A stretch of DNA of 64,000 nucleotides from Modestobacter sp. VKM Ac-2986 (GCF_026967795.1 NZ_JAPVBH010000004.1:434001-498000), one strand, 5' to 3'; positions 36,376 to 46,036 are shown, numbered from the stretch's first letter. A program made the numbers and translations. The notes: generated by a model not told the origin, from the letters alone.

Positions 36376-36705
36376 TCAGGTGGGCGGGATGGTCAGCACG
36401 CTGAGGACCAGGACGGCGCCGGCCCCCAGCATCAGCGCGATGTCGACGGGCCGGCTGCGGATGGCCAGGAAGCCGATCCGGCGCACCGGCAGCAGCAGCC
36501 GGAGCACGCCGGCCAGGACCAGCGCCAGGCCCATCAGGACCAACCCGGCGCGCCACCGCTCGGCCGCGACCAGCAGCAGCCCGACGGCGACGACCAGGAT
36601 GCAGGCCAGCAGCGGCCACTGCCGCAGGAACCCGGCCAGCAGCGGACGCCGCAGGTACAGCGGCGGCCGGGCGCCGGGGCGGGTCGCGGGCCGGGGGCGG
36701 GTCAT
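36376..36705 (-). CDS. DUF3017 membrane protein
   Basis: The 109-residue protein has three hydrophobic helices after a Pro/Arg-rich N-terminus (about residues 28-45, 52-70 and 88-105). RRIGFLAIRSRPVDIALM before the third helix is the DUF3017 hallmark. The family is restricted to actinobacteria, typically beside folD as here (13-nt gap downstream of folD), and has no known function. Confidence 0.82.
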   Translation of the reverse strand: MTRPRPATRPGARPPLYLRRPLLAGFLRQWPLLACILVVAVGLLLVAAERWRAGLVLMGLALVLAGVLRLLLPVRRIGFLAIRSRPVDIALMLGAGAVLVLSVLTIPPT

Positions 36706-36718
36706 GCCGGCAGGACCG

Positions 36719-37588
36719 TCACGACGCGAGCACCTGGGCCGCGACCGCCTGCTCCGCAGCCAGGACGACGTTGGCCAGCAGCATCGCCCGGGTCATCGGG
36801 CCGACGCCGCCGGGGTTGGGGGCCACGTGGCCGGCGACGTCGCGCACGTCGGCGGCGACGTCCCCGGCGATCTTCCCGTCCACCCGGCTGACGCCGACGT
36901 CGAGGACGGCGGCGCCGGGCTTGACCATGTCGGCGGTGATCAGGCCGGGCACCCCGGCCGCGGCCACGACGACGTCGGCGGTGCGGGTGTGCGCGGCCAG
37001 GTCGCGGGTGCCGGTGTGGCAGAGGGTCACGGTGGCGTTCTCGGTGCGCCGGGTGAGCAGCAGGCCCAGCGGGCGGCCCACGGTGATGCCGCGGCCGACG
37101 ACGACGACCTCGGAACCGGCCAGCGGGACGTCGTACCGGCGCAGCAGCTCGACGATGCCCAGCGGGGTGCAGGGCAGGGCGCCGGGGACGCCCAGCACCA
37201 GCCGGCCCAGGTTCACCGGGTGCAGCCCGTCGGCGTCCTTGGCCGGGTCGATCCGCTCCAGGACGGCGCTCTCGTCGACGCCCTTCGGCAGCGGCAGCTG
37301 CACGATGTAGCCGGTGCAGGCCGGGTCGGCGTTGAGCTCGTCGACGACGGCCAGCACCTCCTCCAGGCTCGCCGTGGCGGGCAGCTCGCGCTGGATGCTG
37401 GCGATGCCGACCTGCGCGCAGTCGGAGTGCTTGGCGTTGACGTACCAGCGGCTGCCCGGGTCGTCACCGACCAGCAGGGTGCCCAGCCCGGGGCGCCGTC
37501 CCTGGGCGGCCAGGGCGGCCACGCGCTCGGTGAGCTCACCCCGGATCGCCGCTGCGGTCGCCTTGCCGTCGAGAGTCGTCGCTGCCAC
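36719..37588 (-). CDS. folD: methylenetetrahydrofolate dehydrogenase / cyclohydrolase
   Basis: The bifunctional enzyme makes 10-formyl-THF from 5,10-methylene-THF. The 289-residue protein has YVNAKHSDC (active-site Tyr and Lys), the signature [11 protein letters not shown], a DADGLHPVN step, [10 protein letters not shown] for NADP and the C-terminal [12 protein letters not shown]. The 10-formyl-THF it makes is used by PurN and PurH, whose genes lie just upstream on the same strand. The GTG start is six bases after CAGACT, indicating a leaderless message from its own promoter. Confidence 0.95.
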   Translation of the reverse strand: MAATTLDGKATAAAIRGELTERVAALAAQGRRPGLGTLLVGDDPGSRWYVNAKHSDCAQVGIASIQRELPATASLEEVLAVVDELNADPACTGYIVQLPLPKGVDESAVLERIDPAKDADGLHPVNLGRLVLGVPGALPCTPLGIVELLRRYDVPLAGSEVVVVGRGITVGRPLGLLLTRRTENATVTLCHTGTRDLAAHTRTADVVVAAAGVPGLITADMVKPGAAVLDVGVSRVDGKIAGDVAADVRDVAGHVAPNPGGVGPMTRAMLLANVVLAAEQAVAAQVLAS

Positions 37589-37594
37589 GGGTGC

Positions 37595-37600
37595 AGTCTG
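37595..37600 (-). promoter_or_regulatory. -10 hexamer CAGACT, leaderless promoter of folD
   Basis: CAGACT, six bases, then the GTG of folD on the minus strand. One arm of a 13-bp inverted repeat lies seven bases further upstream. Confidence 0.4.
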
Positions 37601-37606
37601 CCCGAC

Positions 37607-37717
37607 GACCGACGTCCGCCCGGTGCGCTCCCCCGCCGCCGTGGTCGGGGCTCCGGCCGCCCCGCCGACCGCCGAGCCGCTGCCCGACCCGGCGGCTGCA
37701 CCCCGCGGACGTCGGTC
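37607..37717. promoter_or_regulatory. 13-bp inverted repeat spanning the folD upstream region
   Basis: The arms gaccgacgtccgc (37607-37619) and gcggacgtcggtc (37705-37717) are perfectly complementary with 85 bases between. The first is at the folD -35 position and the second overlaps the pentapeptide-gene stop. It could form a hairpin that ends the upstream gene, or two operator sites. I see no gene in the intervening sequence. Confidence 0.4.
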
Positions 37718-38336
37718 AGTCGACGCGGGCGCCGTGGGCGGTGGTGAACTGCACCGCCTGGCTCAGGTCGACCCGCACCCCGGTGAGGTCCAGGGCCTGC
37801 CAGTTGACCCCCTCGGTGACGGCGCCGCGCAGGTCCGCCCCGCGCAGCTGCGTGGTCTGCACGCGGGCGTGCCGCAGGTCGGCCTGGCGCAGGTCGGACT
37901 CGCGCAGGTCGGCGTCGGTGAGGTCGGCCTCGGTCAGCCGCTGCCCGGAGAAGTCGGTGCCCGAGAGGTCCGCGCCCCGCAGCGAGGCGTAGGACCAGTC
38001 GGACTCGACCGTCGTCATCGGCCGCATCGTGACGTTGGGGAACGAGGAACCGGTGAGCTTGCAGCCGGTCCAGGAGACGTCGAAGAGCTTCGCCCGGTCG
38101 AACCGGCAGGAGAGGAACGCCGTCCCCTCGTGCCGGGAGCCCGACAGGTTGACCCCGGTGAGCACGCAGCGCTCGAACACGCAGCGCCGGGTCACCAGCT
38201 CGGCCAGCTGGGCGTCGTCGAACCGGCAGTCGAGGAACGTGACCTGCTCCAGGACGGCGGAGTCCCAGTCGACCCGGGCGAGGTCCTCGTCCTCCCAGAC
38301 CGCCCCCGCCTCCGGCGGCTCGACACTGCGTCTCAT
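37716..38336 (-). CDS. pentapeptide-repeat protein
   Basis: The 206-residue protein folds as a right-handed quadrilateral beta-helix, judging from A(D/N)LXX repeats. The clearest run is [20 protein letters not shown] near 145-165, with imperfect repeats throughout ([18 protein letters not shown]). It resembles the MfpA/Qnr-like and fluoroquinolone-resistance-type proteins, but that similarity is by fold class only. The ATG has GAGGAGCTCACG before it. It lies between purH (after a hairpin) and folD, with no obvious metabolic link. Its role is unknown. Confidence 0.88.
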   Translation of the reverse strand: MRRSVEPPEAGAVWEDEDLARVDWDSAVLEQVTFLDCRFDDAQLAELVTRRCVFERCVLTGVNLSGSRHEGTAFLSCRFDRAKLFDVSWTGCKLTGSSFPNVTMRPMTTVESDWSYASLRGADLSGTDFSGQRLTEADLTDADLRESDLRQADLRHARVQTTQLRGADLRGAVTEGVNWQALDLTGVRVDLSQAVQFTTAHGARVD

Positions 38337-38348
38337 CGTGAGCTCCTC

Positions 38349-38405
38349 GGCCCTGCTGCAGGGGCCCGCGCCGCGCGGAGCGTGGCGTGGGGGGCAGCAG
38401 GGTCC
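38349..38405 (-). repeat. dispersed hairpin element after purH
   Basis: A 9-bp perfect outer stem (ccctgctgc/gcagcaggg) surrounds a GC-rich core. It starts three bases past the purH stop, with AGGAC gene-proximal. Confidence 0.7.
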
Positions 38406-38407
38406 TG

Positions 38408-39958
38408 TCAGTGGGCGAAGTGGCGGGTGCCGGTCAGGTACAGCGTCACGCCCGCGGCCTCGGCCGCCGCGACCACCTCGGCGTCGCGCACCGACCCGCC
38501 CGGCTGGACGACGGCCTTCACGCCCGCGTCGAGCAGCACCTGCAGGCCGTCGGCGAAGGGGAAGAACGCGTCGGAGGCCGCGACCGAGCCGGTGGCCCGC
38601 TCGCCGGCCCGGGTGACCGCGAGCCGGGCGGAGTCGACCCGGTTGACCTGGCCCATGCCGACGCCGACGGTGGCCTTGTCGGCGGCGAGCAGGATGGCGT
38701 TGCTCTTGACCGCGCGCACCGCCCGCCAGGCGAAGACCAGGTCGTCGAGCCCGGCGGCGTCCAGCGGGGTGCCGGTGGCCAGGGTCCAGCTGGTCGGGTC
38801 GTCGCCGGGGGCGTCGATCCGGTCGGCGGTCTGCAGCAGCAGCCCACCGCTGACCGGGCGCAGCTCGATCGACAGCCGCGGCGCCTCGGGCATCTGCAGC
38901 AGCCGGATGTTCTTCTTCTGGGTCAGCACGCCGAGGGCGTCCTCGGTGTACGAGGGGGCCACGACCACCTCGGTGAACACCTCGGAGATCTGCTCGGCCA
39001 GGGTCAGGTCGACCTCGCGGTTGGCGGCGATCACCCCGCCGAAGGCCGACACCGGGTCGCAGGCGTGCGCCTTGCGGTGCGCGGCGGCGATGTCGGCGCC
39101 GACGGCGATCCCGCACGGGTTGGCGTGCTTGATGATCGCCACGCAGGGGTCGGTGTGGTCGTGGGCGGCCCGCCAGGCGGCGTCGGTGTCGACGTAGTTG
39201 TTGTAGGACATCTGCTTGCCGTGCAGCTGCTCGGCGTCGGCGAGCCCGGGCTGGCCGCTGCGGTACAGCGCGGCGCCCTGGTGCGGGTTCTCCCCGTACC
39301 GCAGGACGTCGGCGCGCTCCCAGCTGCCACCGACCCAGGCCGGGAAGCCGCTCTCGTCGTCGGGGGCGAGCACGTTGCCCATCCAGGAGGCGACGGCGAC
39401 GTCGTAGGCCGCGGTGTGCCGGAACGCCTCGGCGGCCAGACCCTGCCGCTGGGCGAGGGTGAAGCCGCCGGCGGTGACGGCCTCGACGACCTCGTCGTAG
39501 CGGCCCGGGTCGACCACCACCGCGACCGAGGGGTGGTTCTTCGCGGCCGCGCGCACCATCGCCGGGCCGCCGATGTCGATCTGCTCGATGCACTCGTCCG
39601 GGGTCGCGCCGGAGGCCACCGTGTCGCTGAACGGGTAGAGGTTCACCACGACCAGGTCGAAGGCGGCGATGCCCAGCGCCTCGAGCTGCGCGACGTGCTC
39701 GGGCTTGCGGCGGTCGGCCAGGATGCCGGCGTGCACGGCCGGGTGCAGGGTCTTGACCCGCCCGTCGAGGGTCTCGGGGAAGCCGGTGACCTGCTCGACG
39801 GGGGTGACCGGCAGGCCGGCGTCGGCGATGCGGGCGGCGGTCGCGCCGGTGCTGACCAGCTCGACGCCGGCCGCGACGAGCCCGCGGGCGAGCTCCTCGA
39901 CGCCGTTCTTGTCGTAGACCCCGAGCAGTGCGCGGCGGACGGGGATGCGGTCGCTCAT
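38408..39958 (-). CDS. purH: AICAR formyltransferase / IMP cyclohydrolase
   Basis: The product carries out the last two steps of IMP synthesis. The 516-residue protein has the cyclohydrolase domain (about 1-145, [20 protein letters not shown] at the start; [12 protein letters not shown]) and the transformylase domain, with the catalytic [13 protein letters not shown] (Lys-x-His) near 275 and the C-terminal QPGGSVRD. The ATG overlaps the purN stop by ATGA, so both are co-translated. FolD, which makes the 10-formyl-THF donor, is the next-but-one gene downstream. Confidence 0.96.
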   Translation of the reverse strand: MSDRIPVRRALLGVYDKNGVEELARGLVAAGVELVSTGATAARIADAGLPVTPVEQVTGFPETLDGRVKTLHPAVHAGILADRRKPEHVAQLEALGIAAFDLVVVNLYPFSDTVASGATPDECIEQIDIGGPAMVRAAAKNHPSVAVVVDPGRYDEVVEAVTAGGFTLAQRQGLAAEAFRHTAAYDVAVASWMGNVLAPDDESGFPAWVGGSWERADVLRYGENPHQGAALYRSGQPGLADAEQLHGKQMSYNNYVDTDAAWRAAHDHTDPCVAIIKHANPCGIAVGADIAAAHRKAHACDPVSAFGGVIAANREVDLTLAEQISEVFTEVVVAPSYTEDALGVLTQKKNIRLLQMPEAPRLSIELRPVSGGLLLQTADRIDAPGDDPTSWTLATGTPLDAAGLDDLVFAWRAVRAVKSNAILLAADKATVGVGMGQVNRVDSARLAVTRAGERATGSVAASDAFFPFADGLQVLLDAGVKAVVQPGGSVRDAEVVAAAEAAGVTLYLTGTRHFAH

Positions 39959-40593
39959 CGGGTGCTCTCCTGAGGTCGGTCGTGGGTCGTGTCGGCCGGC
40001 ACCTGGGTCACCAGGTCGGCCAGGGTGTGCACCAGGAGCTCGCGCTCCACGGTCTTGATCCGTTCGTGCAGCCGCGCCTCGTCGTCCCCGGGCAGCACCG
40101 GCACGGCGCGCTGGGCGAGCACCGGTCCGGTGTCGAGGCCGGCGTCGACGAGGTGGACGGTGGCACCGGTCGTGGCCACCCCGGCGGCCAGGGCGTCCCG
40201 GACGGCGTGCGCGCCGGGGAACGCCGGCAGCAGCGCCGGGTGGGTGTTGAGGACCCGGCCGCCGAAGGCGTCCAGGACGGCGGGGCCGAGCAGCTTCATG
40301 AACCCCGCGCAGACCACCCAGTCCGGACGCCGGGCGGCGAGCTCCGCGGTCAGTGCCCGGTCCCAGGCCGCCCGGTCGGGGTGGTCGCGCAGCGGGGTGA
40401 CGAAGGTGTCGAGCCCGCGGTCACGGGCAGCGGCCAGCCCGGCGGCGTCCGGGCGGTCGGAGCCGACGGCGACCACCTCGGCCGGGTAGCCGGCGTCGTC
40501 GGTGGCGGCCAGCAGCGCGGCGCACAGGGTGCCGGCCCCCGAGAGGAGGACGACGACCCGGGACCGCGGTGCAGCGGGCGCAGCGGCGGGCAC
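39955..40593 (-). CDS. purN: phosphoribosylglycinamide formyltransferase
   Basis: The product transfers a formyl group from 10-formyl-THF to GAR in purine synthesis. The 212-residue protein has [17 protein letters not shown] at the start, [20 protein letters not shown] with the catalytic His, and [15 protein letters not shown] with the catalytic Asp. The GTG lies six bases after TAGGGT, so the purN-purH message is probably leaderless. The next gene upstream is the PerM-like protein, separated by a hairpin, as in mycobacteria (Rv0955-Rv0957). Confidence 0.95.
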   Translation of the reverse strand: MPAAAPAAPRSRVVVLLSGAGTLCAALLAATDDAGYPAEVVAVGSDRPDAAGLAAARDRGLDTFVTPLRDHPDRAAWDRALTAELAARRPDWVVCAGFMKLLGPAVLDAFGGRVLNTHPALLPAFPGAHAVRDALAAGVATTGATVHLVDAGLDTGPVLAQRAVPVLPGDDEARLHERIKTVERELLVHTLADLVTQVPADTTHDRPQESTR

Positions 40594-40599
40594 GGACAG

Positions 40600-40605
40600 A
40601 CCCTA
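40600..40605 (-). promoter_or_regulatory. -10 hexamer TAGGGT, leaderless promoter of purN-purH
   Basis: TAGGGT, six bases, then GTG on the minus strand. No ribosome-binding site is seen. Confidence 0.5.
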
Positions 40606-40616
40606 GCCGGGTGGCA

Positions 40617-40664
40617 GGAGGACCTCCCTGCCCCCCGCAGGGAGGCCGGTGTGAGGGGTCCTCC
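40617..40664 (-). terminator. overlapping hairpins after the PerM-like gene
   Basis: An outer 8-bp stem (ggaggacc/ggtcctcc) and an inner 8-bp stem (cctccctg/cagggagg, 40623-40645) share two bases, so only one can form fully. The element sits just past the PerM-like stop and belongs to the same positional class as the dispersed hairpins. Confidence 0.6.
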
Positions 40665-40665
40665 G

Positions 40666-41859
40666 TCAGCCCCGGGAGCGCCAGCGGCTCACCGGCGCCG
40701 ACAGCGTGGCGGCGATGCCTGCCTGGGCCGCGATCGCCAGGCCGGTGGCCAGCGCTGGGGCACCCACCTGGGCCAGGGCGCCGTCGCCCAGCTGAGCGCC
40801 GGCCACGAGCACGACCAGCCCGGAGGTGACGCCGACGCCCACGCCGGCCACCACGCCCCACAGCGCGGCGGTGACGCTGCCGCCGTCGTCGTCGCCCAGC
40901 CGCCGGCCGAGCACCACCCCGGCAGCCAGCCCGGCGACGGCGGGCAGCGCCTGGGAGAGGAACGCCAGCAGCGGCACGGCCTGGGTGTCGGGCAGCGCGG
41001 CCATCAGCGGCAGCGCCGGCACCGCGGCCAGGCTGACCCCGCCGGCGGAGACGAGGGTGCCCGCGCCGACGAGGAAGCCCGGGCCCGCGGCCAGCCCCAT
41101 CACCGCGGCGGTCGCGTTGGGCAGCAGCAACACGCTGAGCCCGACCTGACCGGCGGCGCCGGCGCTGGCCCCGCCGAGGCCGGTGGCCAGCCGGCCCACC
41201 CCGGCGACGTCGTCGACCAGCGCGACGGCGACGACGGCGGTGCAGCAGGCGGCGAGGACGAGCGTGCCGGCGGCGACAGCCTGCCAGAGCGCCCGGCCGG
41301 GGCCGGGGAAGCGGTCGGCGACCACGGCGCTGAGGCCGGAGTCGCGCAGCACGCCGAGGCCACCGGCGACGAGGGCGAGCACCAGGCTGCCCAGCACCGG
41401 CCGGAGCGGGTCGACCGACGCCGACGGGCCGTCGGCCAGCAGCGCCAGGCCGGCGGTCGCGGCGACGTGGACGACCACCACCACGGCGAGCACCCGGGCC
41501 GCCCCGCCCGCCGTCTGCACGGCGCGCACCGAGGCCACCGACCCGGCCGCGCGGCTCAGGCCCCAGGCGATGAGCAGGGTGAGCAGCAGCGGCGCCACCC
41601 GCAGCGGACCGGAGGCCAGCTCGAGCTGCGCGCCCTGGGCGAGCAGCCACAGCTGGGTGGCCAGCCGGGCCGAGGAGCCCACGGGCATGCCGCCGTCGGG
41701 GTCGAGGGTCTGCACGACGACGAGCGCCAGGCCCACCCCGAGCAGGCCCAGCACCTGGACGGCGAGGGCAGCGCCGGCGGCCAGCCACGTGGTGGTGGAG
41801 CGGCGCGGCTCCCCGTCGCCGGGCCCCAGCGAGGGCAGGCGGGCGAGCAGGGAGGTCAC
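40666..41859 (-). CDS. PerM-like polytopic membrane protein (DUF6350)
   Basis: The 397-residue protein has about ten hydrophobic helices with short loops, almost all Ala, Val, Leu and Gly. The context sucD / DUF5336-like / this gene / purN / purH matches M. tuberculosis Rv0955 (PerM, a DUF6350 protein needed for persistence and division under stress). The gene assignment rests mostly on that synteny plus the helix pattern. I chose the GTG giving MTSLLARLPSLGPGDGE; the frame stays open 42 bases further to another GTG. Its transport or scaffold role is not known. Confidence 0.75.
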   Translation of the reverse strand: MTSLLARLPSLGPGDGEPRRSTTTWLAAGAALAVQVLGLLGVGLALVVVQTLDPDGGMPVGSSARLATQLWLLAQGAQLELASGPLRVAPLLLTLLIAWGLSRAAGSVASVRAVQTAGGAARVLAVVVVVHVAATAGLALLADGPSASVDPLRPVLGSLVLALVAGGLGVLRDSGLSAVVADRFPGPGRALWQAVAAGTLVLAACCTAVVAVALVDDVAGVGRLATGLGGASAGAAGQVGLSVLLLPNATAAVMGLAAGPGFLVGAGTLVSAGGVSLAAVPALPLMAALPDTQAVPLLAFLSQALPAVAGLAAGVVLGRRLGDDDGGSVTAALWGVVAGVGVGVTSGLVVLVAGAQLGDGALAQVGAPALATGLAIAAQAGIAATLSAPVSRWRSRG

Positions 41860-41914
41860 TCCCCCACTGTCCCAAGGCCCGCCGCCGAGGACGCGGTGCA
41901 CGCGCCGGGGCGGT

Positions 41915-42502
41915 TCACGTCACGTCCGGGGTGCGCTCGGCCTCGACCCACGCCCGCGCCTGCGGGACCAGCGCCCGGACGGCGACGGCGGCCACGGCGG
42001 CCGCGGTCAGCACGGCCAGCAGCCCGGGCACGCTGACGCCGATGTCGAGGGTGGTGAGCCACTCCACCAGCGTCAGCAGGAACGCCAGGGCGGTGAGCCC
42101 GGCGGTGACCAGCCCGCGCGGGAACGGCGGGCGGACGTCGGCGAGCGCCGGGAGCAGCGTCCAGGCGCTGGCCAGCACGAGCAGCACCAGCGCGGTGACG
42201 AGCAGGCCGGAGTCCAGGCCGTCGGCGGTGGCGGCCTCGACCCGGTGGCCGAAGCCGAGGTCGTGGGCCTCGGTGCGGAACCACGGGGCGAGCAGGAGGA
42301 GCGCGAACAGCACGGTGCCGGCGGTGACCAGGACGTCGGCCAGGTGCAGCCGGCCCGGCCGCACCCGCCGGGGACGTCCGGGGACGCCGGGACCCGACTG
42401 CCCGGTCCCCTGCTGTCCCTGACCGGGCTGCCCGGGACCGGACTGCCCGGACCGGCGCGGCCCGGGGTCGACCCCGGCCGGGTCGGGTGCCGTGGACGTC
42501 AT
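41915..42502 (-). CDS. membrane protein, DUF5336/Rv0954-like
   Basis: The 195-residue protein has a Gly/Gln/Pro/Ser-rich disordered N-terminus (about 1-48, built on SGPGQPGQGQQG). Four membrane helices follow (about 53-75, 95-118, 127-147 and 155-178). It occupies the place of Rv0954 between sucD and perM. Rv0954 also pairs four helices with a low-complexity region, there at the other end, so the match is from order and topology rather than motifs. The ATG has GGAGGGGAG eight bases upstream. Confidence 0.7.
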   Translation of the reverse strand: MTSTAPDPAGVDPGPRRSGQSGPGQPGQGQQGTGQSGPGVPGRPRRVRPGRLHLADVLVTAGTVLFALLLLAPWFRTEAHDLGFGHRVEAATADGLDSGLLVTALVLLVLASAWTLLPALADVRPPFPRGLVTAGLTALAFLLTLVEWLTTLDIGVSVPGLLAVLTAAAVAAVAVRALVPQARAWVEAERTPDVT

Positions 42503-42567
42503 CGGGCGCTCCCCTCCGCTGGCGGTTCCCGGGCACAGTCTCCCGCGCCCGCCCGTCCCCCGGGACG

Positions 42568-42606
42568 CCGCTGCCCGGCACCTCCGTGGAGTGTGCCGGG
42601 CAGCGG
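42568..42606 (-). terminator. hairpin downstream of the sucD repeat array
   Basis: A perfect 14-bp stem (ccgctgcccggcac/gtgccgggcagcgg) with an 11-base loop that itself contains ctcc-gtg-gag. It follows the tandem array and is the likely final stop for the sucC-sucD message. Confidence 0.7.
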
Positions 42607-42616
42607 TGGTGCCGGG

Positions 42617-42782
42617 TCAGGCCCCCTCGCAGGATCCCGCCGCTAGGAACGAGCGGTGGGGGGCGAGGGTCAGGCCCCCTCGCAGGGCCCCGCCGCCAGG
42701 AACGAGCGGTGGGGGGCGAGGGTCAGGCCCCCTCGCAGGGTCCCGCCGCGAGCTCGCGAGTGGTGGGGGGCGAGGGGGTCCT
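42617..42782 (-). repeat. three tandem 53-bp copies of the dispersed hairpin element after sucD
   Basis: The units at 42617-42669, 42670-42722 and 42723-42782 each start TCAGGCCCCCTCGCAGG and end GGGGGGCGAGGG. The first two share the core aggaacgagcggtgg; the third has the cgcgagctcgcgag core and the full ccccctcgc/gcgaggggg stem. Each can fold alone. Confidence 0.85.
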
Positions 42783-42785
42783 TCG

Positions 42786-43664
42786 TCAGGCGCCGACGAT
42801 CTCCCGCATGAGGCGCGCGGCCTCCGAGGGGGTCTTGCCCACGCGCACGCCGGCGGCCTCGAGGGCCTCCTGCTTGGCGGCGGCGGTGCCGGCGGAGCCG
42901 GAGACGATGGCGCCGGCGTGGCCCATCGTCTTGCCCTCGGGGGCGGTGAAGCCGGCGACGTAGCCGACGACGGGCTTGGTGACGTTGGCCTTGATGAAGT
43001 CCGCGGCCCGCTCCTCGGCGTCCCCGCCGATCTCACCGATCATCACGATGGCCTCGGTCTCCGGGTCGTCCTGGAAGGCCTTGAGGCAGTCGATGTGCGT
43101 CGTCCCGATGACCGGGTCGCCGCCGATGCCGACGGCGGTGGAGAAGCCGATGTCGCGCAGCTCGTACATCATCTGGTAGGTCAGCGTGCCGGACTTGCTG
43201 ACCAGCCCGATCTTGCCGGCCTGGGTGATGTTGGCCGGGATGATGCCGGCGTTGGAGCGCCCGGGGCTGATCAGGCCGGGGCAGTTCGGGCCGATGATCC
43301 GGGTGGCGCCGCCCTGGGCGTGGGCCCAGAAGTAGGTCGAGTCGTGCACCGGGATGCCCTCGGTGATGACCACGGCGAGCCCGATGTGGGCGTCGACGGC
43401 CTCGATGACGGCGTCCTTGGCGAACTTCGGCGGCACGAAGACGACGGTGACGTCGGCCCCGGTCTCCTTCATCGCCTCGGCGACCGAGCCGTAGACCGGG
43501 ACGGACGTGCCGTCGAAGTCCACGGTCTGGCCGGCCTTGCTCGGGTTGACGCCACCGACCACGGCGGTGCCGGAGGCGAGCATGCGCGCGGTGTGCTTGC
43601 GCCCCTCGGAACCGGTGATGCCCTGGACGATGACCTTGCTGTTCTCGGTGAGGAAGATCGACAT
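42786..43664 (-). CDS. sucD: succinyl-CoA synthetase, alpha subunit
   Basis: The product makes succinate and ATP/GTP from succinyl-CoA with SucC. The 292-residue protein has the CoA-binding [15 protein letters not shown], the motif [19 protein letters not shown], and [17 protein letters not shown] with the phosphorylated histidine. It follows sucC by 28 nt on the same strand. A three-unit hairpin array and a further hairpin lie behind its stop. Confidence 0.97.
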   Translation of the reverse strand: MSIFLTENSKVIVQGITGSEGRKHTARMLASGTAVVGGVNPSKAGQTVDFDGTSVPVYGSVAEAMKETGADVTVVFVPPKFAKDAVIEAVDAHIGLAVVITEGIPVHDSTYFWAHAQGGATRIIGPNCPGLISPGRSNAGIIPANITQAGKIGLVSKSGTLTYQMMYELRDIGFSTAVGIGGDPVIGTTHIDCLKAFQDDPETEAIVMIGEIGGDAEERAADFIKANVTKPVVGYVAGFTAPEGKTMGHAGAIVSGSAGTAAAKQEALEAAGVRVGKTPSEAARLMREIVGA

Positions 43665-43692
43665 CTCAGTAGTCCTGTCTCGGCTCGGGCGT

Positions 43693-44862
43693 TCAGGCGG
43701 CGGTGGAGGCGAGCTCGGCGGCGCGGCGGGCGGCGCCGTCCATGGTGTCGACCACGGTCACCAGGGGGTGGGCGGCCTCGGCGAGGATTCGCCGGCCCTC
43801 CTCCACGTTGTTGCCGTCAAGCCGGACGACCAGCGGCTTGGTGGCCTCGTCGCCGAGCTGGCCGAGTGCGGCCACGATGCCCTTGGCGACCTCGTCGCAG
43901 GCGGTGATGCCACCGAAGACGTTGACGAAGACGCTCTTCACGTCGGGGTCGGACAGGATGATGCCCAGGCCGTTGGCCATGACCTCGGCCGAGGCGCCGC
44001 CACCGATGTCGAGGAAGTTGGCCGGGCGGACGCCGCCGAACTCCTCACCGGCGTAGGCGACGACGTCCAGGGTGCTCATGACCAGGCCCGCACCGTTGCC
44101 GATGATCCCGACCTGGCCCTGCAGCTTGACGTAGTTGAGGTCCTTGGCCTTGGCCGCGGCCTCGAGCGGGTCGGCGGCGTCGGCGTCCTCGAGGGCGGCG
44201 TGCTCGGCGTGCCGGAAGCCGGCGTTCTCGTCGAGGGTGACCTTGGCGTCCAGGGCGAGGACCTTGCCGGAGGGGTCCTTGGCCAGCGGGTTGATCTCGA
44301 CCAGCGTGGCGTCCTCCTTGGTGAAGACGTCCCACAGCTGCACGGCGATGGCGATGACCTGGTCGCGGACCTCGGCGGGGAAACCGGCCGCGTCGACGAT
44401 CTCGGCGGCCTTGGCCGCGTCCACACCGACGGAGGCGTCGACGGGGATGCGGGCGAGGGCCTCGGGGCGCTCGACGGCGAGCTGCTCGATCTCCATGCCG
44501 CCCTCCTTGCTGGCCATGGCCAGGAAGGTGCGGTTGGACCGGTCGAGCAGGTAGGAGAAGTAGTACTCCTCGGCGATGTCGCTGGCCTGGGCGACCATGA
44601 CCTTGCGGGTCACGTGCCCCTTGATGTCCAGGCCGAGGATGTCCTCGGCGCGGGCGCGGGCGGTCTCGGGGTCCTCGGCGAGCTTGACGCCGCCGGCCTT
44701 GCCCCGGCCACCCACCTTCACCTGGGCCTTCACCACGACCTGCGCGGCGATCTCGCGCGCGATCGCCTCCGCCTGTTCGGGTGTCTCGGCTACGCCGCCG
44801 GGCAGCACGGGCACACCGTGCGCGGCCAACAGGTCACGGGCCTGGTACTCGAAGAGATCCAC
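43693..44862 (-). CDS. sucC: succinyl-CoA synthetase, beta subunit
   Basis: The 389-residue ATP-grasp subunit begins [20 protein letters not shown] and has [20 protein letters not shown] for nucleotide binding, [19 protein letters not shown] for Mg2+, and [13 protein letters not shown] with the [10 protein letters not shown] power-helix contact. The GTG start is eight bases after TACGGT, so it may be leaderless. It forms a two-gene operon with sucD and sits in the conserved block with the uvrD1 and M23 genes further upstream. Confidence 0.97.
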   Translation of the reverse strand: MDLFEYQARDLLAAHGVPVLPGGVAETPEQAEAIAREIAAQVVVKAQVKVGGRGKAGGVKLAEDPETARARAEDILGLDIKGHVTRKVMVAQASDIAEEYYFSYLLDRSNRTFLAMASKEGGMEIEQLAVERPEALARIPVDASVGVDAAKAAEIVDAAGFPAEVRDQVIAIAVQLWDVFTKEDATLVEINPLAKDPSGKVLALDAKVTLDENAGFRHAEHAALEDADAADPLEAAAKAKDLNYVKLQGQVGIIGNGAGLVMSTLDVVAYAGEEFGGVRPANFLDIGGGASAEVMANGLGIILSDPDVKSVFVNVFGGITACDEVAKGIVAALGQLGDEATKPLVVRLDGNNVEEGRRILAEAAHPLVTVVDTMDGAARRAAELASTAA

Positions 44863-44870
44863 GAACAGGG

Positions 44871-44876
44871 ACCGTA
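44871..44876 (-). promoter_or_regulatory. -10 hexamer TACGGT, promoter of sucC-sucD
   Basis: TACGGT, eight bases, then the GTG of sucC on the minus strand. Confidence 0.45.
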
Positions 44877-44959
44877 GCCCGCCCGGCGCCGGTCCGCGTC
44901 ACGCGGCTCCGGGACCGGCCCGTGTCAGCGCTCCCACGGCACCGGGTGGCCGCGGCGGG

Positions 44960-46036
44960 TCAGTCCTCGGAGGTGCTGCCGAACCGCTCGGCGTCGGTCA
45001 CCGCGGCGGCCGTGTGCGCGCGCCAGGCCAGCACGGTCAGCGCGACCAGCCCCAGCCCGAGCACCAGCAGCCCCGCCCCGGTCACCGTCCAGTCCAGGTC
45101 CGGGCCGTGCAGGGCGTCCCGCAGGCCGCCGAGCCCGGCCGCCAGCACGAAGACGGCGACCCCCAGCAGCCCGCCGACGGCGCCCAGCCGCGGCCGCAGC
45201 GACGGCGCGGTGACCGCGCACAGCAGCAGCGCGCCGGCCAGCAGCAGCCCACCGAGCAGGGCGAGGCCGGGACGCTCCAGCAGCGCCGGCGGCCCCTGGG
45301 CGGTGACGACCGTCTCCAGGCCCGTGGCCGGGTCGACCACCACCCGGTCCGGGACGTCGGCGGCCGGCAGCGCCAGGCACAGCACCGCGCCGACCCCCAG
45401 CAGCACCGAGGCGCCGGCGAGCACCGGCCGCAGCGGGTCCAGCGAGCCGCCGTCCTCCATGACCGTGCGTCCCCAGGCGACCAGCGCGACCAGCCCGGAC
45501 AGGACGGTCAGCGCCAGGGCGACCACCCCGAGCACCCAGCCGGCGCCGAGGTCGACGGAGCTGGTGACCACCCGCTCGCCGGCCAGCACCTCGACGGCCG
45601 GGCGGGTCGTGGACCCGCGGCCCTGGTAGACCTCGATGAGCAGCCGGCCCACCGCCAGGGCGCCGCTGACCGAGGCGTAGGCCAGGCCCAGCCGCGGCAC
45701 CCGGCCGAGCGCCAGCCCGGCGCCCACGACGACGGCGGCGAGCGGCGCCACGAGCGCGACGAGCGCGGACACCGGCCCGGTGACCGGGCCGACGGCCTGC
45801 CCGCCGACGACGAGGTAGGTGGGGAAGACGGCGACGGCGCCGACCAGGCCGGCGAGCAGCAGGAGCGCCCCGGCGACCCGGGCGAGCAGCGGGACGGTGC
45901 CGACGACCAGCGAGTCGGACGCCGGCGCGCCGGTGCCGCCCGGGCCCGAGGTGGTCCGGCGAGCGGCACCGGAGCGGCCGGACGCCGACGCACCCCCCTT
46001 GCCGGGGCGGGCGGGAACGCGGTCACGGGCGGGCAC
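44960..46036 (-). CDS. polytopic membrane protein of unknown function
   Basis: The 358-residue protein has a basic, Gly/Ser/Ala-rich cytoplasmic N-terminus (about 1-45). About eight hydrophobic helices follow (for example LLARVAGALLLLAGLVGAVA, LGVVALALTVLSGLVALVAW and LLGGLLLAGALLLCAV). A soluble loop near 230-255 contains VVVDPATGLETVVTAQ. I recognise no family motif. The GTG start has GAGGAG nine bases before it. It stands alone between sucC and the divergent lipase gene. Confidence 0.78.
   Translation of the reverse strand: MPARDRVPARPGKGGASASGRSGAARRTTSGPGGTGAPASDSLVVGTVPLLARVAGALLLLAGLVGAVAVFPTYLVVGGQAVGPVTGPVSALVALVAPLAAVVVGAGLALGRVPRLGLAYASVSGALAVGRLLIEVYQGRGSTTRPAVEVLAGERVVTSSVDLGAGWVLGVVALALTVLSGLVALVAWGRTVMEDGGSLDPLRPVLAGASVLLGVGAVLCLALPAADVPDRVVVDPATGLETVVTAQGPPALLERPGLALLGGLLLAGALLLCAVTAPSLRPRLGAVGGLLGVAVFVLAAGLGGLRDALHGPDLDWTVTGAGLLVLGLGLVALTVLAWRAHTAAAVTDAERFGSTSED

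Noticed and set aside
34271-37747. 1158-residue open frame on the plus strand across icd, mdh and folD
   Set aside because: It spans several well-identified minus-strand genes and intergenic hairpins, so it cannot be a real gene.
42617-42782. three tandem units as a CRISPR array
   Set aside because: The units abut directly without spacers and each is a self-complementary hairpin.
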